Source of the DNA: Bacteroidales bacterium
GTDB lineage: Bacteria > Bacteroidota > Bacteroidia > Bacteroidales > P3
Assembly (NCBI GenBank): GCA_017561155.1
Contig: JAFZDP010000006.1
Coordinates: forward strand, 1-64,000
Reading direction: 5' to 3'
DNA length: 64,000 nucleotides
This document shows positions 1 to 8,989 of this stretch, one piece after another (position 1 is the first letter of the stretch; each line of letters starts with the position of its first letter). The position numbers and the translations under genes are program-made. Below the pieces are notes generated by a model, which did no database searches, was not told the origin of the DNA, and saw only the letters and a list, made by a program, of their open reading frames with translations.

Positions 1-473
1 CTACCGGTAAGAAAATACGCAAGAAAGACCTTGGTATGATTGCTAAATCTTACGGATATGTATACGTGGCACAAGTAGCTATGGGTGCAAGCCAAGCTCA
101 ATACTTCAAAGTAATAAAAGAAGCTGAAGCTTACGACGGACCATCATTAATCATCTGCTACGCTCCATGTATCAACCACGGTATCAAAACCGGTATGGGA
201 CGTACACAAAACGAAGAAAAGATGGCTGTAGATTGCGGTTACTGGCACTTGTGGCACTTCAACCCTGCCGAAGAAGAAGCTGGTCAAAACGGTTTCCACT
301 TGGATAGTAAAGAACCAGATTGGAGCAAGTTCCGCGAATTCATTATGGGAGAAGTTCGTTACAACTCGTTGATGAAAACATTCCCTGAAGAAGCTGAACA
401 ATTGTTCGAAGCTACTCAAAAGAACGCTGAATGGCGTTACAATGGCTACAAAAAATTGAGCGAAGGTAAATAA
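1..473 (+). CDS. nifJ: Pyruvate:ferredoxin (flavodoxin) oxidoreductase, C-terminal end (partial)
   Basis: This is the last ~156 codons of a gene whose start lies before the window; the frame runs from base 3 to a TAA at 471-473. It matches the end of the thiamine-diphosphate domain of the large single-chain pyruvate:ferredoxin oxidoreductase: the segment MGASQAQYFKVIKEAEAYDG followed by PSLIICYAPCINHGIKTGM with its conserved Cys, then WHLWHFNP, are hallmarks of this family. The enzyme converts pyruvate and CoA to acetyl-CoA and CO2 and reduces ferredoxin in the cytoplasm, the usual pyruvate-cleaving step of anaerobic Bacteroidales. Its reduced ferredoxin is also the natural electron source for a hydrogenase, so it is relevant to the hydrogen-sensing module at 20.3-23.6 kb. 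A hairpin terminator follows at 492-519. Identification is firm; the N-terminal domains cannot be seen. Confidence 0.93.
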   Translation, partial: TGKKIRKKDLGMIAKSYGYVYVAQVAMGASQAQYFKVIKEAEAYDGPSLIICYAPCINHGIKTGMGRTQNEEKMAVDCGYWHLWHFNPAEEEAGQNGFHLDSKEPDWSKFREFIMGEVRYNSLMKTFPEEAEQLFEATQKNAEWRYNGYKKLSEGK

Positions 474-491
474 ATTTGATTATTAACTCAA

Positions 492-520
492 AGAGGGTGT
501 CTTTTAAGATGCCCTCTTTA
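492..520 (+). terminator. Rho-independent-like hairpin after nifJ
   Basis: AGAGGGTGTC (492-501) pairs with GATGCCCTCT (508-517) through eight Watson-Crick and two G-U pairs with a six-base loop, followed by TTAGT. It lies 18 bases after the nifJ stop and before the next gene, so it probably ends the nifJ transcript. The T-run is weak. Confidence 0.65.
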
Positions 521-537
521 GTAATATAGTAGTTTAA

Positions 538-870
538 ATGAAAAAAATACAGATTATATTTTTTATTGTCACTATTGCTATTTTAGGTGCTTGTGGTGGT
601 AATACTAAAAATGAGATAGAACTATCTCCAGAGGTAAAAGCACTACAGGAGAGAGTAGCTAATGAGATTATCTCGTGGGGTGCTATAGATGCTTATTTTG
701 ATGATGATAATTATTTTGTTTATTGTGTCAATAAATCTGATATCACTGCATCTGCTAATGAAGTAGCAGAAGCCATGTATCCTATGGTTACAGAAGTTCC
801 TAATGTTAAGGGATGCATAGTTAAAGATGCTCAAACAAAAGAAGAGTTAGGAAGATATATCGCAAAATAA
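538..870 (+). CDS. Small putative lipoprotein of unknown function
   Basis: 110 residues. The N-terminus (MKKIQ, then a hydrophobic stretch ending in LGAC at about residues 16-19) is a clear lipoprotein signal with Cys19 as the predicted lipidated residue. The mature part is about 90 residues, acidic, and ends with KGCIVKDAQTKEELGRYIAK, which could form a small alpha/beta fold, but I recognise no family. It sits alone between the nifJ terminator and a long gene-free stretch. No Bacteroidetes -7 box is visible directly upstream, so it may depend on read-through from nifJ or on a promoter I missed. The signal peptide supports a real gene; function unknown. Confidence 0.7.
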   Translation: MKKIQIIFFIVTIAILGACGGNTKNEIELSPEVKALQERVANEIISWGAIDAYFDDDNYFVYCVNKSDITASANEVAEAMYPMVTEVPNVKGCIVKDAQTKEELGRYIAK

Positions 871-1096
871 TTTATTATTAGAATAAAATATAAACTCAAT
901 ATGAAATAAGAGTTGTATTAAGTTAGTGCAACTTTATTCTTTCCCCATACTTATACTAATAATGGTCTAGGTATGGGGATTTATATTATGGTTTTACTAA
1001 AAATATTTCCATAAATATGTTATTAATGTCATTTACGAAACAAAAAGAAAAACCATTATCGAGAAATTAAACTTGAATTATCGGGGAAAACTATCG

Positions 1097-1203
1097 AGCG
1101 TTAGGTGCTTACGGCATTGCCGTAAGCACCTAACGCTATTAGCGTAACGACGTAACGCTACTGCCGTAAGCACCTAACGCCATTGCCGTTACCTGCTAAC
1201 GCA
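1097..1203. repeat. 41-bp palindrome plus further copies of the same words
   Basis: Bases 1097-1116 and 1118-1137 are exact reverse complements around one central T. The words CCGTAAGCACCTAACGC, CGTAACG and GCCATTGCCGTTA then recur to about 1203. The same vocabulary (CGTAACG, CCTTACGG, GCAATGGCGTAACG) reappears at 45852-45945, so this is a dispersed intergenic element rather than a single terminator. No T-run follows the palindrome. Confidence 0.8.
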
Positions 1204-1325
1204 AAATCTTTTTAACGATAAATGGATGTTCGTTTAACGGTAAATGGTCTAGAATTTAATGATTAATAGTCTTTTGTATGTTAAAATAACTCCATAAATT
1301 TACCATATATTGATAATGTAATAAG

Positions 1326-1377
1326 ATATATATGTTATTGAATTATCATATATGGGATAATGTGATAACATATATAT
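1326..1377. repeat. 13-bp perfect inverted repeat, AT-rich
   Basis: ATATATATGTTAT (1326-1338) and ATAACATATATAT (1365-1377) are exact reverse complements separated by 26 bases. It could be an operator or hairpin; the low base complexity makes chance possible. Confidence 0.45.
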
Positions 1378-1700
1378 GTTTTTTTGAAAGTGTATATATA
1401 CTAATTTCAACTGCTATATTTGCATGGTCGAACAGAAGGTTTACAATGTTGAAACTATATGTTTTAAAGCCTAAATGTGGTAGTATATATATAAGTAGTT
1501 GGTGTTTATGGTGGGAAATTTGTAGATATTGTTATGTATATTGACTGATTGAGGAAATCAATCTGCGTTTAGGTGCTGTAAAAATAGAACTAGTACATAA
1601 AGGCTATTTTTCGTGAAATCTATTGTATTGGCGATGCTAATGTTCATATATTTGTTTATAATAAGAAACAATACGAATAAAATGGCATAAAAAAAAGCCG

Positions 1701-1708
1701 TAATTTTG
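1701..1708 (+). promoter_or_regulatory. Bacteroidetes -7 box for the TPR gene
   Basis: TAATTTTG matches the Bacteroidetes TAnnTTTG -7 element and lies 23 bases before the ATG at 1732. No clear TTTG is seen at the expected -33 position, so it is a half-match. Confidence 0.55.
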
Positions 1709-1731
1709 CAATAAATACAAATATAGAAGAA

Positions 1732-3153
1732 ATGCCCCTAAATCGTTTTGAAAGCTTTGATAATAAGGTAAAAGAATTGGTTTTGAAATTTGAATCGATA
1801 ATGTCTGAACGAAAAATTCAGTATTTGGATATAGATGAATTGGAAGATGTTATAGATTTTTATTTAGAAACAGGAGATGTGGTGATGATGGAAGAAGCTG
1901 TCCGTTATGCTGCAAAGATTTTCCCTGCATCGGTTTCGATAAAACTACGAAGGGCTCAATTTTTGGGTATCACCGGTAAATATGATGATGCTATTTCCTT
2001 GCTACACGAGCTGAAAAAAATAGAAGCCGACAACTGTGAGGTGTTGTATACATTGGGCGTTGTGTATGGGCAGATTGGTAAAGGAAATTTAGCCATAGAC
2101 TATTACATTCAATCCGGTAAGGCCGGCTACGATATGGATGTAGTGAACGAAAACATAGGGGGAGAATATCAACGAATAGGAGATTACGATACTGCAATCA
2201 AATACTACAAAAAGGTGCTAAAGGAAAATGCGTCGAACGAAGATGTGGTATTTGAACTATCCATTTGTTTCGATGCTTTGGGACAGGATATGGAATGTGT
2301 TGAGTATATGACTTACTTTGTAAAAGAAAATCCATATTCGGCCAATGCGTGGCTTGCGTTGGGACTTTCTTATAAAAACTTGGAACTTTACGAAAAGGCA
2401 ATTCAATCGTTCGATTATGTGTTGGCAATAAACGAGAAAAAGATATTTGCTTACACAGGCAAGGCTTCGTGCTATTCGTTGTTGAATCGCTATTCCGATG
2501 CAATATCGGTATTGAACGAAGCATTGAATTTTTGCAAAGAAAAAGAATTGATATTTTTGTTGCTAGGCAAAAACTACGAAGAAACCAACAACTACGAACT
2601 TGCTGCTATATATTACAAAAAGGCTACATATATTTTCCCGGGACTTGTAGAGGCTTGGATAAGAATGTGTATGTGCTATATAGCTCTTGGCGATGCTAAC
2701 ACTGCATTGGAATATTTGGAAAAGGCTTTGGAGCATAATCCTGATTCGAGAGAGATACATACCGAAGCTGCCAGACTGTACTTGGATTTGGATTACGAAG
2801 ATACTGTAGCCGAATTGTTGCAGATGTTGTTAGACAAAGGTTTCGACGACGAACAAACTTGGTTTGAATTTATTTTGATGCATATAAATGTAGAAAAATA
2901 TGAAATAGCTTTGAAATTGGTTAATGAAGCTTATGGGCATATCGATGACCAATTTGAGCTGAATATGTTTGAAATAATATGCTTATATATGACGGGTAAA
3001 AAAGAATTGGCTTACGAACTACTGAGGACAAGTCTTGTAAAATACCCTAAATCTTTTTGTAAAAAGATACTTGCCATGCATACTTCTATAATGGAGGATA
3101 TACATGTGGTGGATATATTCGACTCTGTAGACGACGATATTGATGATTTTTGA
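1732..3153 (+). CDS. Tetratricopeptide repeat (TPR) protein
   Basis: 473 residues with no signal peptide or membrane segment, so cytoplasmic. From about residue 60 to 420 it is a run of TPR helices; recognisable motifs include LYTLGVVYGQIGKGNLAIDYY, ENIGGEYQRIGDYDTAIKYY, NAWLALGLSYKNLELYEKAI and EAWIRMCMCYIALGDANTAL, each with the small/large residue pattern and the ~34-residue spacing of TPRs. The C-terminus ends in an Asp-rich tail. TPR proteins act as protein-binding scaffolds; the partner is not evident. It is followed 50-70 bases later by the MurF-Alr gene and then a TatD nuclease, same strand, suggesting a shared transcript. The start follows a -7 box at 1701-1708. Confidence 0.9.
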   Translation: MPLNRFESFDNKVKELVLKFESIMSERKIQYLDIDELEDVIDFYLETGDVVMMEEAVRYAAKIFPASVSIKLRRAQFLGITGKYDDAISLLHELKKIEADNCEVLYTLGVVYGQIGKGNLAIDYYIQSGKAGYDMDVVNENIGGEYQRIGDYDTAIKYYKKVLKENASNEDVVFELSICFDALGQDMECVEYMTYFVKENPYSANAWLALGLSYKNLELYEKAIQSFDYVLAINEKKIFAYTGKASCYSLLNRYSDAISVLNEALNFCKEKELIFLLLGKNYEETNNYELAAIYYKKATYIFPGLVEAWIRMCMCYIALGDANTALEYLEKALEHNPDSREIHTEAARLYLDLDYEDTVAELLQMLLDKGFDDEQTWFEFILMHINVEKYEIALKLVNEAYGHIDDQFELNMFEIICLYMTGKKELAYELLRTSLVKYPKSFCKKILAMHTSIMEDIHVVDIFDSVDDDIDDF

Positions 3154-3221
3154 TACAAAGAGTAAATTAGAAGTATAATTATTGATTCAAACACACATCT
3201 GAAATGCGAATTGTAGAGAAT

Positions 3222-5738
3222 ATGGAAAAATATTTGCCAATAGAAATACAAGAGATAATAAGAGCAACCGATGCACAGATAGCTTGTCCCGACAAAGCGA
3301 TTACTACACTGCTTACTGATAGTAGAAAACTAGGCGAAGCCGACAAAACGTTGTTTTTTGCAATACAAACCAAGCGAAACTCGGGAGTAAAATATATAAA
3401 AGAATTGTACCAAAAAGGGGTGCGTAATTTTGTAGTGCCTATTCCTACCGAAGAAAATAATTATGAGAGCGAATATAGTTATATTGTCGATGCTAATATT
3501 TTCTTTGTAAAGGATACTATAAGGGCTTTGCAAACCTTGGCAAGTTTTCATAGAAACAGATTTGATATTCCGGTAGTAGGTATAACGGGAAGCAATGGGA
3601 AAACTATTGTAAAAGATTGGATCGTTCAGTTGTTGCATACCGATTATAAGATAGTATCCAGTCCCAAAAGCTACAACTCTCAGATAGGTGTTCCTTTGTC
3701 GGTATGGCAGATGGGGGGCGAACATACGTTAGGAATATTCGAAGCCGGAATATCTGAGGTGGGAGAAATGCTAAATATAAAAAAGATAATAGAGCCCACT
3801 GTAGGAATATTTACCAATATAGGACAGGCACACGACGAACATTTTTTGACAAGAAATCAGAAAATAGCAGAAAAGCTGCAGCTGTTTACTCAGTGTAAAA
3901 CCATTATATATTGTGTGGATAACAAAGATATTCACAGTCTATTATCAGCCAACGAGGCTTTTAAAGAAATAGACCGTTTTACATGGAGTAGCTCTAATTT
4001 TGACGAAGCAGAAGTTCTACTAAAGAATGTAGAAACTATAAATAATACTACTCATTTAGAAGTAGAATACAAAGACAGCAATGCAATTTTGGAAATACCG
4101 TTTGCCGATAAAGCATCGATAGAAAATGCTATGCACTGTATAACGCTTATGTTGTACTTTGGCTATTCGTTTGCTGACATACAGCCTAAAATAAAGTCGC
4201 TGACTTCTGTAGAAATGAGGTTGGAGCTTAAAGAGGGTATCAACGATTGCTTGCTTATCAACGATGGATATAGCTTAGATTTAAATTCCCTTATAATAGC
4301 CCTTGATTTTATACAGCAGGAAAATCAGCATACAAAGAAAACTTTGGTGATGAGCGATATAATGCAAACCGGAATTATAGATGCTGAATTGTACGAAGGG
4401 GTTGCTAAACTTATCGAAGGTAAGAATATTAGCAAGTTTATAGGTATAGGCTCTGCTTTGTGTAGGAACAAAGATAAGTTCGAGAATATGGATGCATCGT
4501 TTTTCGAAACTACAAACGACTTCTTGAAACATTATCTGTTCTCGAACTTCAACAGCGAAACTATTTTGCTGAAAGGTGCACGAGTGTTTGAGTTTGAACG
4601 TATAGCTAAAGTGTTGCAACGTAAAACTCATCAAACAGTAATGGAGGTGAACCTACAAGCACTTGTAAGCAATCTGAACTATTTCAGGTCTAGAATTACT
4701 CCGAAAACAAAGATAATGGCTATGGTGAAAGCCTTTAGCTATGGTGCAGGCAATGTTGAAATAGCAAATACATTACAGTTTAATAACGTCGACTACCTTA
4801 CTGTGGCATATAGCGACGAAGGTGTAGAGTTGAGAAAAAACGGAATAACTTTGCCTATAATGGTAATGAATCCTGAAGAAGAAAGCTTCGACGATATTAT
4901 AAAATACAATCTGGAACCGGTTATCTATAGTTTCAGAATATTGGAAGACTTTATACAAACTGCGTCGATGTATTGCCAAGATGGCGAAAAGATGAAAATA
5001 CACATCGAAATGGATACTGGAATGCACCGATTGGGTTTTATGGAGAGCGATATAACACAACTGACCGACAAACTTAACGAAAATAATATAATAGAAGTAC
5101 AATCTATTTTTTCGCACTTGGCATGTAGCGAAGATGCGGAAATGGATGCTTTTACACAAAGCCAGATTGATAAGTTTGAACAGTGGAGCGGTAGAATTAA
5201 ATCGGCTTTGAAAAACAATACCGATATACTATGCCACATACTTAATTCGTCGGGGATAGTAAGGTTTACACATGCCGAAATGGATATGGTAAGGCTTGGA
5301 ATAGGCTTGTACGGAGTAAGTCCGCACCCGGAAGTACAAAAACACTTGACATTGATAAGTAGGTTGAAAACAAAAATTTCCCAACTTAAATATATCCCTC
5401 AAGGCGATAGCGTGGGGTACAATTGCAGCTGGGTAGCCCAACGAGATAGTAAGATAGCTATTATACCTATTGGATATGCCGACGGATTGTCAAGAAAAAT
5501 GGGCAACGGGGTAGGGAAGGTGTCTATCAATGGTAATGTGGTGCCTTTGGTTGGTAAGGTATGTATGGATATGTGTTTTATTGATGTTACAGATATAGAA
5601 TGTAGCGAAGCCGACGATGTTATTATCTTCGACAACAATGCTACATTGTGCCAAATGGCAGAAAATGCCGAAACGATACCTTACGAAGTACTTACATCGA
5701 TATCCTCTCGTGTGAAAAGGGTATACTTTTGGGAATAG
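3222..5738 (+). CDS. Bifunctional MurF (UDP-MurNAc-tripeptide:D-Ala-D-Ala ligase)/alanine racemase
   Basis: About 838 residues, a fusion common in Bacteroidetes. Numbered from an upstream in-frame ATG at 3204, the N-terminal half is a Mur ligase with the ATP loop GITGSNGKT at residues 126-134; the C-terminal half (from about 470) is a fold-III PLP alanine racemase beginning VMEVNLQALVSNLNYF, with the PLP lysine K509 in MVKAFSYGAG, then HIEMDTGMHRLGF, the RLGIGLYGV strand and the catalytic Tyr in VGYNCSW. Together the halves make D-alanine and add D-Ala-D-Ala to the peptidoglycan precursor in the cytoplasm. I chose the ATG at 3222 (MEKYLPIEIQEI), preceded by AGAGAAT; the ATG at 3204 is also possible. 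The TatD gene follows by a few bases. The racemase loop differs from the textbook VKANAYGHG but keeps Lys, Tyr and Gly positions, so activity is expected. Confidence 0.93.
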   Translation: MEKYLPIEIQEIIRATDAQIACPDKAITTLLTDSRKLGEADKTLFFAIQTKRNSGVKYIKELYQKGVRNFVVPIPTEENNYESEYSYIVDANIFFVKDTIRALQTLASFHRNRFDIPVVGITGSNGKTIVKDWIVQLLHTDYKIVSSPKSYNSQIGVPLSVWQMGGEHTLGIFEAGISEVGEMLNIKKIIEPTVGIFTNIGQAHDEHFLTRNQKIAEKLQLFTQCKTIIYCVDNKDIHSLLSANEAFKEIDRFTWSSSNFDEAEVLLKNVETINNTTHLEVEYKDSNAILEIPFADKASIENAMHCITLMLYFGYSFADIQPKIKSLTSVEMRLELKEGINDCLLINDGYSLDLNSLIIALDFIQQENQHTKKTLVMSDIMQTGIIDAELYEGVAKLIEGKNISKFIGIGSALCRNKDKFENMDASFFETTNDFLKHYLFSNFNSETILLKGARVFEFERIAKVLQRKTHQTVMEVNLQALVSNLNYFRSRITPKTKIMAMVKAFSYGAGNVEIANTLQFNNVDYLTVAYSDEGVELRKNGITLPIMVMNPEEESFDDIIKYNLEPVIYSFRILEDFIQTASMYCQDGEKMKIHIEMDTGMHRLGFMESDITQLTDKLNENNIIEVQSIFSHLACSEDAEMDAFTQSQIDKFEQWSGRIKSALKNNTDILCHILNSSGIVRFTHAEMDMVRLGIGLYGVSPHPEVQKHLTLISRLKTKISQLKYIPQGDSVGYNCSWVAQRDSKIAIIPIGYADGLSRKMGNGVGKVSINGNVVPLVGKVCMDMCFIDVTDIECSEADDVIIFDNNATLCQMAENAETIPYEVLTSISSRVKRVYFWE

Positions 5739-5756
5739 AGTTTGAAAGGTAATTTA

Positions 5757-6542
5757 ATGATAAAACAAACAATGGAAATCATAGATACTCATACACACCT
5801 ATACGACGAAGCATTCGTTAGTGATGTTGATATGGTTATAACAAATGCTTTGAGCTGCGGTGTGTCTACTATGCTTGTGCCGGCGATAGACCGTTCAACT
5901 TTCGACGGTATGCTTGCTTTGTGCAGTCGGTATCCGCAAACGCTGCTGCCCATGATTGGCGTACATCCTACATCGATAAAGGAAGACTACAAAGAGGAAT
6001 TGGAATTGGTAGAACAACAACTGAAACTTTTCTCCGACCGATATATTGCTGTAGGGGAGATAGGGTTGGATTATTATTGGGACACTACTTTTGTCGCCGA
6101 ACAAAAAGATGCTTTGATAAAACAATTGCAATGGGCAAACCAATACAACAAACCTGTCGACCTTCATATTAGAAATGCTTATGCCGAGATGTTTGAAATC
6201 TTGAAAGATATAGAAGTACATCGCAAGGGGGTGTTTCATTGTTTTAGCGGAGATATATCCGAAGCATGGAAAGCTGTAGAAATGGGCTATGCTTTAGGTA
6301 TAGGCGGTGTTGCGACGTTTAAAAAATCTTTGCTTGTCGACATCGTCAGGGAAATACCATTGGAGCATATAGTGATAGAAACAGATTCGCCATATCTGGC
6401 ACCGACTCCATTTAGGGGCAAACGAAACGAAAGCTCGTATTGTAAAATTATTGCAGAAAAGATTGCTGAGATAAAATCTCTCTCTCCCGAAGAGGTGGCA
6501 ATCGTCACCACACAAAATGCCAAAAACATATTTGGGATATAG
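5757..6542 (+). CDS. tatD: TatD family metal-dependent hydrolase/DNase
   Basis: About 261 residues, the usual TatD length. Metal-binding and active-site motifs are present in order: DTHTHLYD near the N-terminus, GEIGLDYYW in the middle, DLHIRNA, FHCFSGD, and ETDSPYLAP near the C-terminus, all typical of the TatD TIM-barrel amidohydrolase fold. Family members are metal-dependent deoxyribonucleases (3'-5' exonuclease) in the cytoplasm; the precise substrate here is inferred. The open frame extends up to a TTG at 5742, but the ATG at 5757, six bases after GAAAGGT, is the better start; ATG 5772 (MEIIDTHTH) is a further alternative. It starts 18 bases after the MurF-Alr stop, so the two are likely co-transcribed. 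A long hairpin follows at 6573-6628. Confidence 0.92.
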   Translation: MIKQTMEIIDTHTHLYDEAFVSDVDMVITNALSCGVSTMLVPAIDRSTFDGMLALCSRYPQTLLPMIGVHPTSIKEDYKEELELVEQQLKLFSDRYIAVGEIGLDYYWDTTFVAEQKDALIKQLQWANQYNKPVDLHIRNAYAEMFEILKDIEVHRKGVFHCFSGDISEAWKAVEMGYALGIGGVATFKKSLLVDIVREIPLEHIVIETDSPYLAPTPFRGKRNESSYCKIIAEKIAEIKSLSPEEVAIVTTQNAKNIFGI

Positions 6543-6571
6543 ATAATATATTTTATAGTTCAACCGTTGAG

Positions 6572-6635
6572 AAGTATCGTTTTTTTTGTTGTTTATTTTT
6601 TCTAATTATTCAACAATAGAACGATACTTTTTCTT
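6572..6635 (+). terminator. Long hairpin with T-run after tatD
   Basis: AGTATCGT (6573-6580) pairs with ACGATACT (6621-6628); inside it TGTTG and CAACA can extend the pairing. TTTTTC follows. The long loop makes it a moderate terminator candidate. Confidence 0.55.
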
Positions 6636-6719
6636 TGCTTTTTTGTTTAGTGAGGGAGAAAAGTTGTTGTTTTAATATGTTGTTCTTTAGTGGTATAAGG
6701 ACGGAGTGTGAAATTTTTC

Positions 6720-6750
6720 TTGCATGGTTTCGGAAAAGGTAGTATCTTTG
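6720..6750 (+). promoter_or_regulatory. Bacteroidetes promoter for the SPFH cluster
   Basis: TTG at 6720-6722 and TATCTTTG at 6743-6750, separated by 20 bases, match the -33/-7 Bacteroidetes promoter. It lies 53 bases before the SPFH start and heads the six-gene cluster to 11943. Confidence 0.75.
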
Positions 6751-6803
6751 CACAGTGATATCAAAATAATATCATATAAATACTAACTAAAAACAATTAC
6801 AAA

Positions 6804-7784
6804 ATGAAAGTAGAAGAGTTTAAAAGAACAGAAACAAAAGAATTCGTAAAGCAACCAAAATCGTTAAACAATGGTTTCTTACATCTATTAGTAAATTTGG
6901 CTTTAATAGCATTGGCTACCTTTCTAATCATCAAGCTTGCCAACGTGGAAGACGACACCAGTCCTGAAGCACTTATGTATGCTATTCCTATGATTGCAAC
7001 ACTTCTTTTATGGACTTTCCATTTGATAGGTTTCAAACTTGTACAGCCTAACCAGTCGGCGATATTTACCTTCTTTGGCAAATACGTTGGCACGGTAAAG
7101 GAAAACGGCTTCTTTTGGTTCAATCCGTTGTATGGCTGCAAAAAACTATACCTTCGCATAAGCAACATGGACGTAGAACCTATAAAGGTGAACGACAAAA
7201 AGGGTAATCCGATAATGATTGGACTTATAGTGGTGTGGCGTATAAAAGACACCTACAAGGCTTGTTTCGAAGTGTCGTCATCAGAAACTAAACCTAACAA
7301 AAATGGTGCTTCTTCGGTTATAGACCTACGCAGTTTCGACAACTTTGTTAAAGTACAAAGCGATGCTGCCCTTCGTAAAGTGGCCGGAATGTATGCCTAC
7401 GACAATATAGACGGCAATCCCGAAGAAATGACACTCCGTTCGGGTGGCGACGAGATAAACAATTGCTTGGAATCAGAACTTAGTTCGCACCTTGCCATTG
7501 CCGGTATCGAAATCATCGAGGCTCGTATCAACTACTTGGCATATAGTTCGGAGATTGCAAGTGCTATGCTACGTCGTCAGCAGGCCGACGCCATAATATC
7601 GGCACGCGAAAAGATAGTGGAAGGTGCTGTAAGTATGGTGGACTTGGCATTGAAGAAACTAAGCCAAGACAATATAGTAGAACTAGACGAAGAACGCAAA
7701 GCTGCTATGGTAAGCAATCTATTGGTGGTGCTTTGTGCCGACGAAGCTGCCAGCCCTGTGGTGAACACCGGTAGCTTGTATTAA
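6804..7784 (+). CDS. SPFH/band 7 domain membrane protein
   Basis: 326 residues. Two hydrophobic segments (about residues 30-46 and 60-78) anchor it in the inner membrane; they are followed by a band-7/SPFH domain starting FKLVQPNQSAIFTFFGKYVGTVKENGFFW, which is the stomatin/prohibitin signature, and a C-terminal helical region rich in Ala/Glu (RRQQADAIISAREKIVEGAV) that usually mediates oligomerisation. Such proteins form membrane scaffolds and often partner with proteases or transporters. It is the first gene of a same-strand cluster with a small ribbon-helix-helix protein, two CPBP proteins and an ABC exporter, which suggests but does not prove joint function. Start at ATG 6804 after the promoter at 6720-6750. 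Confidence 0.9.
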   Translation: MKVEEFKRTETKEFVKQPKSLNNGFLHLLVNLALIALATFLIIKLANVEDDTSPEALMYAIPMIATLLLWTFHLIGFKLVQPNQSAIFTFFGKYVGTVKENGFFWFNPLYGCKKLYLRISNMDVEPIKVNDKKGNPIMIGLIVVWRIKDTYKACFEVSSSETKPNKNGASSVIDLRSFDNFVKVQSDAALRKVAGMYAYDNIDGNPEEMTLRSGGDEINNCLESELSSHLAIAGIEIIEARINYLAYSSEIASAMLRRQQADAIISAREKIVEGAVSMVDLALKKLSQDNIVELDEERKAAMVSNLLVVLCADEAASPVVNTGSLY

Positions 7785-7812
7785 TATAGATTGGTATCTT
7801 AACTATAGTATT

Positions 7813-7986
7813 ATGAAAAAATCATTTGCTTTGCGTGTCGATGAAGAAGTGTTTGCTGCCATTGAGAAATGGGCGGCAGACGAGTTTCGCAGTACCAATG
7901 GGCAAATAGAATGGATACTGAATGAGGCTTTGAAGAAGAACAAACGTTTACCAAAGAAATCAACAACAAAGAAAGATAAAGAGTAA
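7813..7986 (+). CDS. Small ribbon-helix-helix (Arc-like) protein
   Basis: 57 codons from ATG 7813 to TAA 7984-7986. The protein starts MKKSFALRVDEEVFAAIEKW and continues through AADEFRSTNGQIEWILNEAL to a Lys-rich tail (KKNKRLPKKSTTKKDKE). The short beta strand FALRV followed by two helices with the pattern of Arc/MetJ-type DNA-binding proteins supports a ribbon-helix-helix fold; the very basic tail fits nucleic-acid binding. It lies 28 bases after the SPFH gene and six bases before the CPBP gene, so it is in the same transcript and may be a local regulator of the cluster. Similar small Arc-like proteins are often seen next to SPFH genes in Bacteroidales. The regulatory role is inference. Confidence 0.82.
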   Translation: MKKSFALRVDEEVFAAIEKWAADEFRSTNGQIEWILNEALKKNKRLPKKSTTKKDKE

Positions 7987-7991
7987 AAGTT

Positions 7992-8960
7992 ATGGAAACT
8001 AAAAGAATAATTATTTTTCTGGCATTGGTGTTTGGAATTACCTATGCTATCGAATTTGGGATAATCTATCCTCTTGTCGGGCAATACGGCTATGGCACAA
8101 ACCCTATTGTGACGCTTGCTGTGGCCGCTGTGATGTTTATACCGGCACTGTGTGTTGTGCTTACACGCCTTATCACCGGCGAGGGCTTTAAAAACTCATG
8201 GCTTCGCCCCAACTTCAAGGGTAATATAAAGTACTATTTGTTTGCATGGCTTGCCCCTTCGGTGCTTATCGCAATAGGTGCTGTGGTGTATTTCCTTTGT
8301 TTCCCCGAACAGTTCGACCCAAACTCGGGCTATATAATGGAAACAATGAAACAAAGCGGAGTCGAACTTCCGGAAACAATGCCATCGGTGAAATTATTGG
8401 CAATAGGTCAAATAATAACCGCCGTGTTGTTTGGTCCTATACTTAATTTCGTCACCTGCTTTGGCGAAGAATGGGGCTGGCGTGGATACCTACTGCCCAA
8501 AATGGCTGACAAGATGCCTCGAATACCCATGCTGCTCATAACCGGAACTATATGGGGACTATGGCATGCACCTATAATAGCTGTTGGTCATAACTATGGC
8601 ACCGACTATTGGGGATTTCCCGTTGTAGGCATACTGATGATGTGCGTATTCTGCATTGCTTTGGGAACGATATTCTCCTACCTTTGTATGAAAACACAAA
8701 GTTGCATACCCGGCGTCATTGCCCATGGTGCCATCAATAGTTTTGCAGGTGCAGGATTGTTCTTTGCCGCCAACAACAACAATGCCCTTTTAGGTCCTAC
8801 TCCGGCGGGAATAATAGGCGGTTGCGGATTGATTGCGGCTGCGATAATAATTCTTGTTTATTGGGACAAAGACGAAAAAATATTTCATTTCGTTCGCCTA
8901 AAACTGTTCCAACTAAAACTATTTGGCAAGCACGAAACTTCAAAACAGATTAAATATTAA
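7992..8960 (+). CDS. CPBP family intramembrane glutamic protease (intact active site)
   Basis: 322 residues with about eight predicted membrane segments. The CPBP (CAAX protease/bacteriocin-processing) active-site motifs are complete: EEWGWRG at residues 159-165 (EExxxR), H192 in GLWHAP, and H245 with N249 in HGAIN. The family contains eukaryotic Rce1 and bacterial proteins tied to bacteriocin immunity, peptide processing and membrane protein turnover; the substrate here is unknown. It is followed 29 bases later by a second CPBP paralogue that has lost these residues, then by an ABC ATPase and permease. This arrangement suggests a protease that processes, or regulates, something handled by the transporter. 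ATG 7992 starts six bases after the preceding stop. Confidence 0.9.
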   Translation: METKRIIIFLALVFGITYAIEFGIIYPLVGQYGYGTNPIVTLAVAAVMFIPALCVVLTRLITGEGFKNSWLRPNFKGNIKYYLFAWLAPSVLIAIGAVVYFLCFPEQFDPNSGYIMETMKQSGVELPETMPSVKLLAIGQIITAVLFGPILNFVTCFGEEWGWRGYLLPKMADKMPRIPMLLITGTIWGLWHAPIIAVGHNYGTDYWGFPVVGILMMCVFCIALGTIFSYLCMKTQSCIPGVIAHGAINSFAGAGLFFAANNNNALLGPTPAGIIGGCGLIAAAIIILVYWDKDEKIFHFVRLKLFQLKLFGKHETSKQIKY

Positions 8961-8989
8961 GCGACTTTCAATGTAAATCAATGTAACCA

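Larger units (their letters stand above)
871..1731. other. Gene-free stretch with palindromic words
   Basis: No convincing gene. Contents seen: a hairpin CCCCATAC (943-950)/GTATGGGG (971-978) that may end transcription of the small lipoprotein gene; a 41-bp palindrome and related words at 1097-1203; a perfect 13-bp inverted repeat at 1326-1338/1365-1377; a promoter -7 box at 1701-1708. A 70-codon open frame at 1332-1544 is rich in Trp, Cys and Tyr and has no recognisable features, so I treat it as chance. Confidence 0.6.

Noticed and set aside
1332..1544. 70-codon open frame in the first long gap
   Set aside because: No ribosome-binding site or promoter, odd composition with many Trp, Cys and Tyr, lies in repeat-bearing AT-rich DNA.
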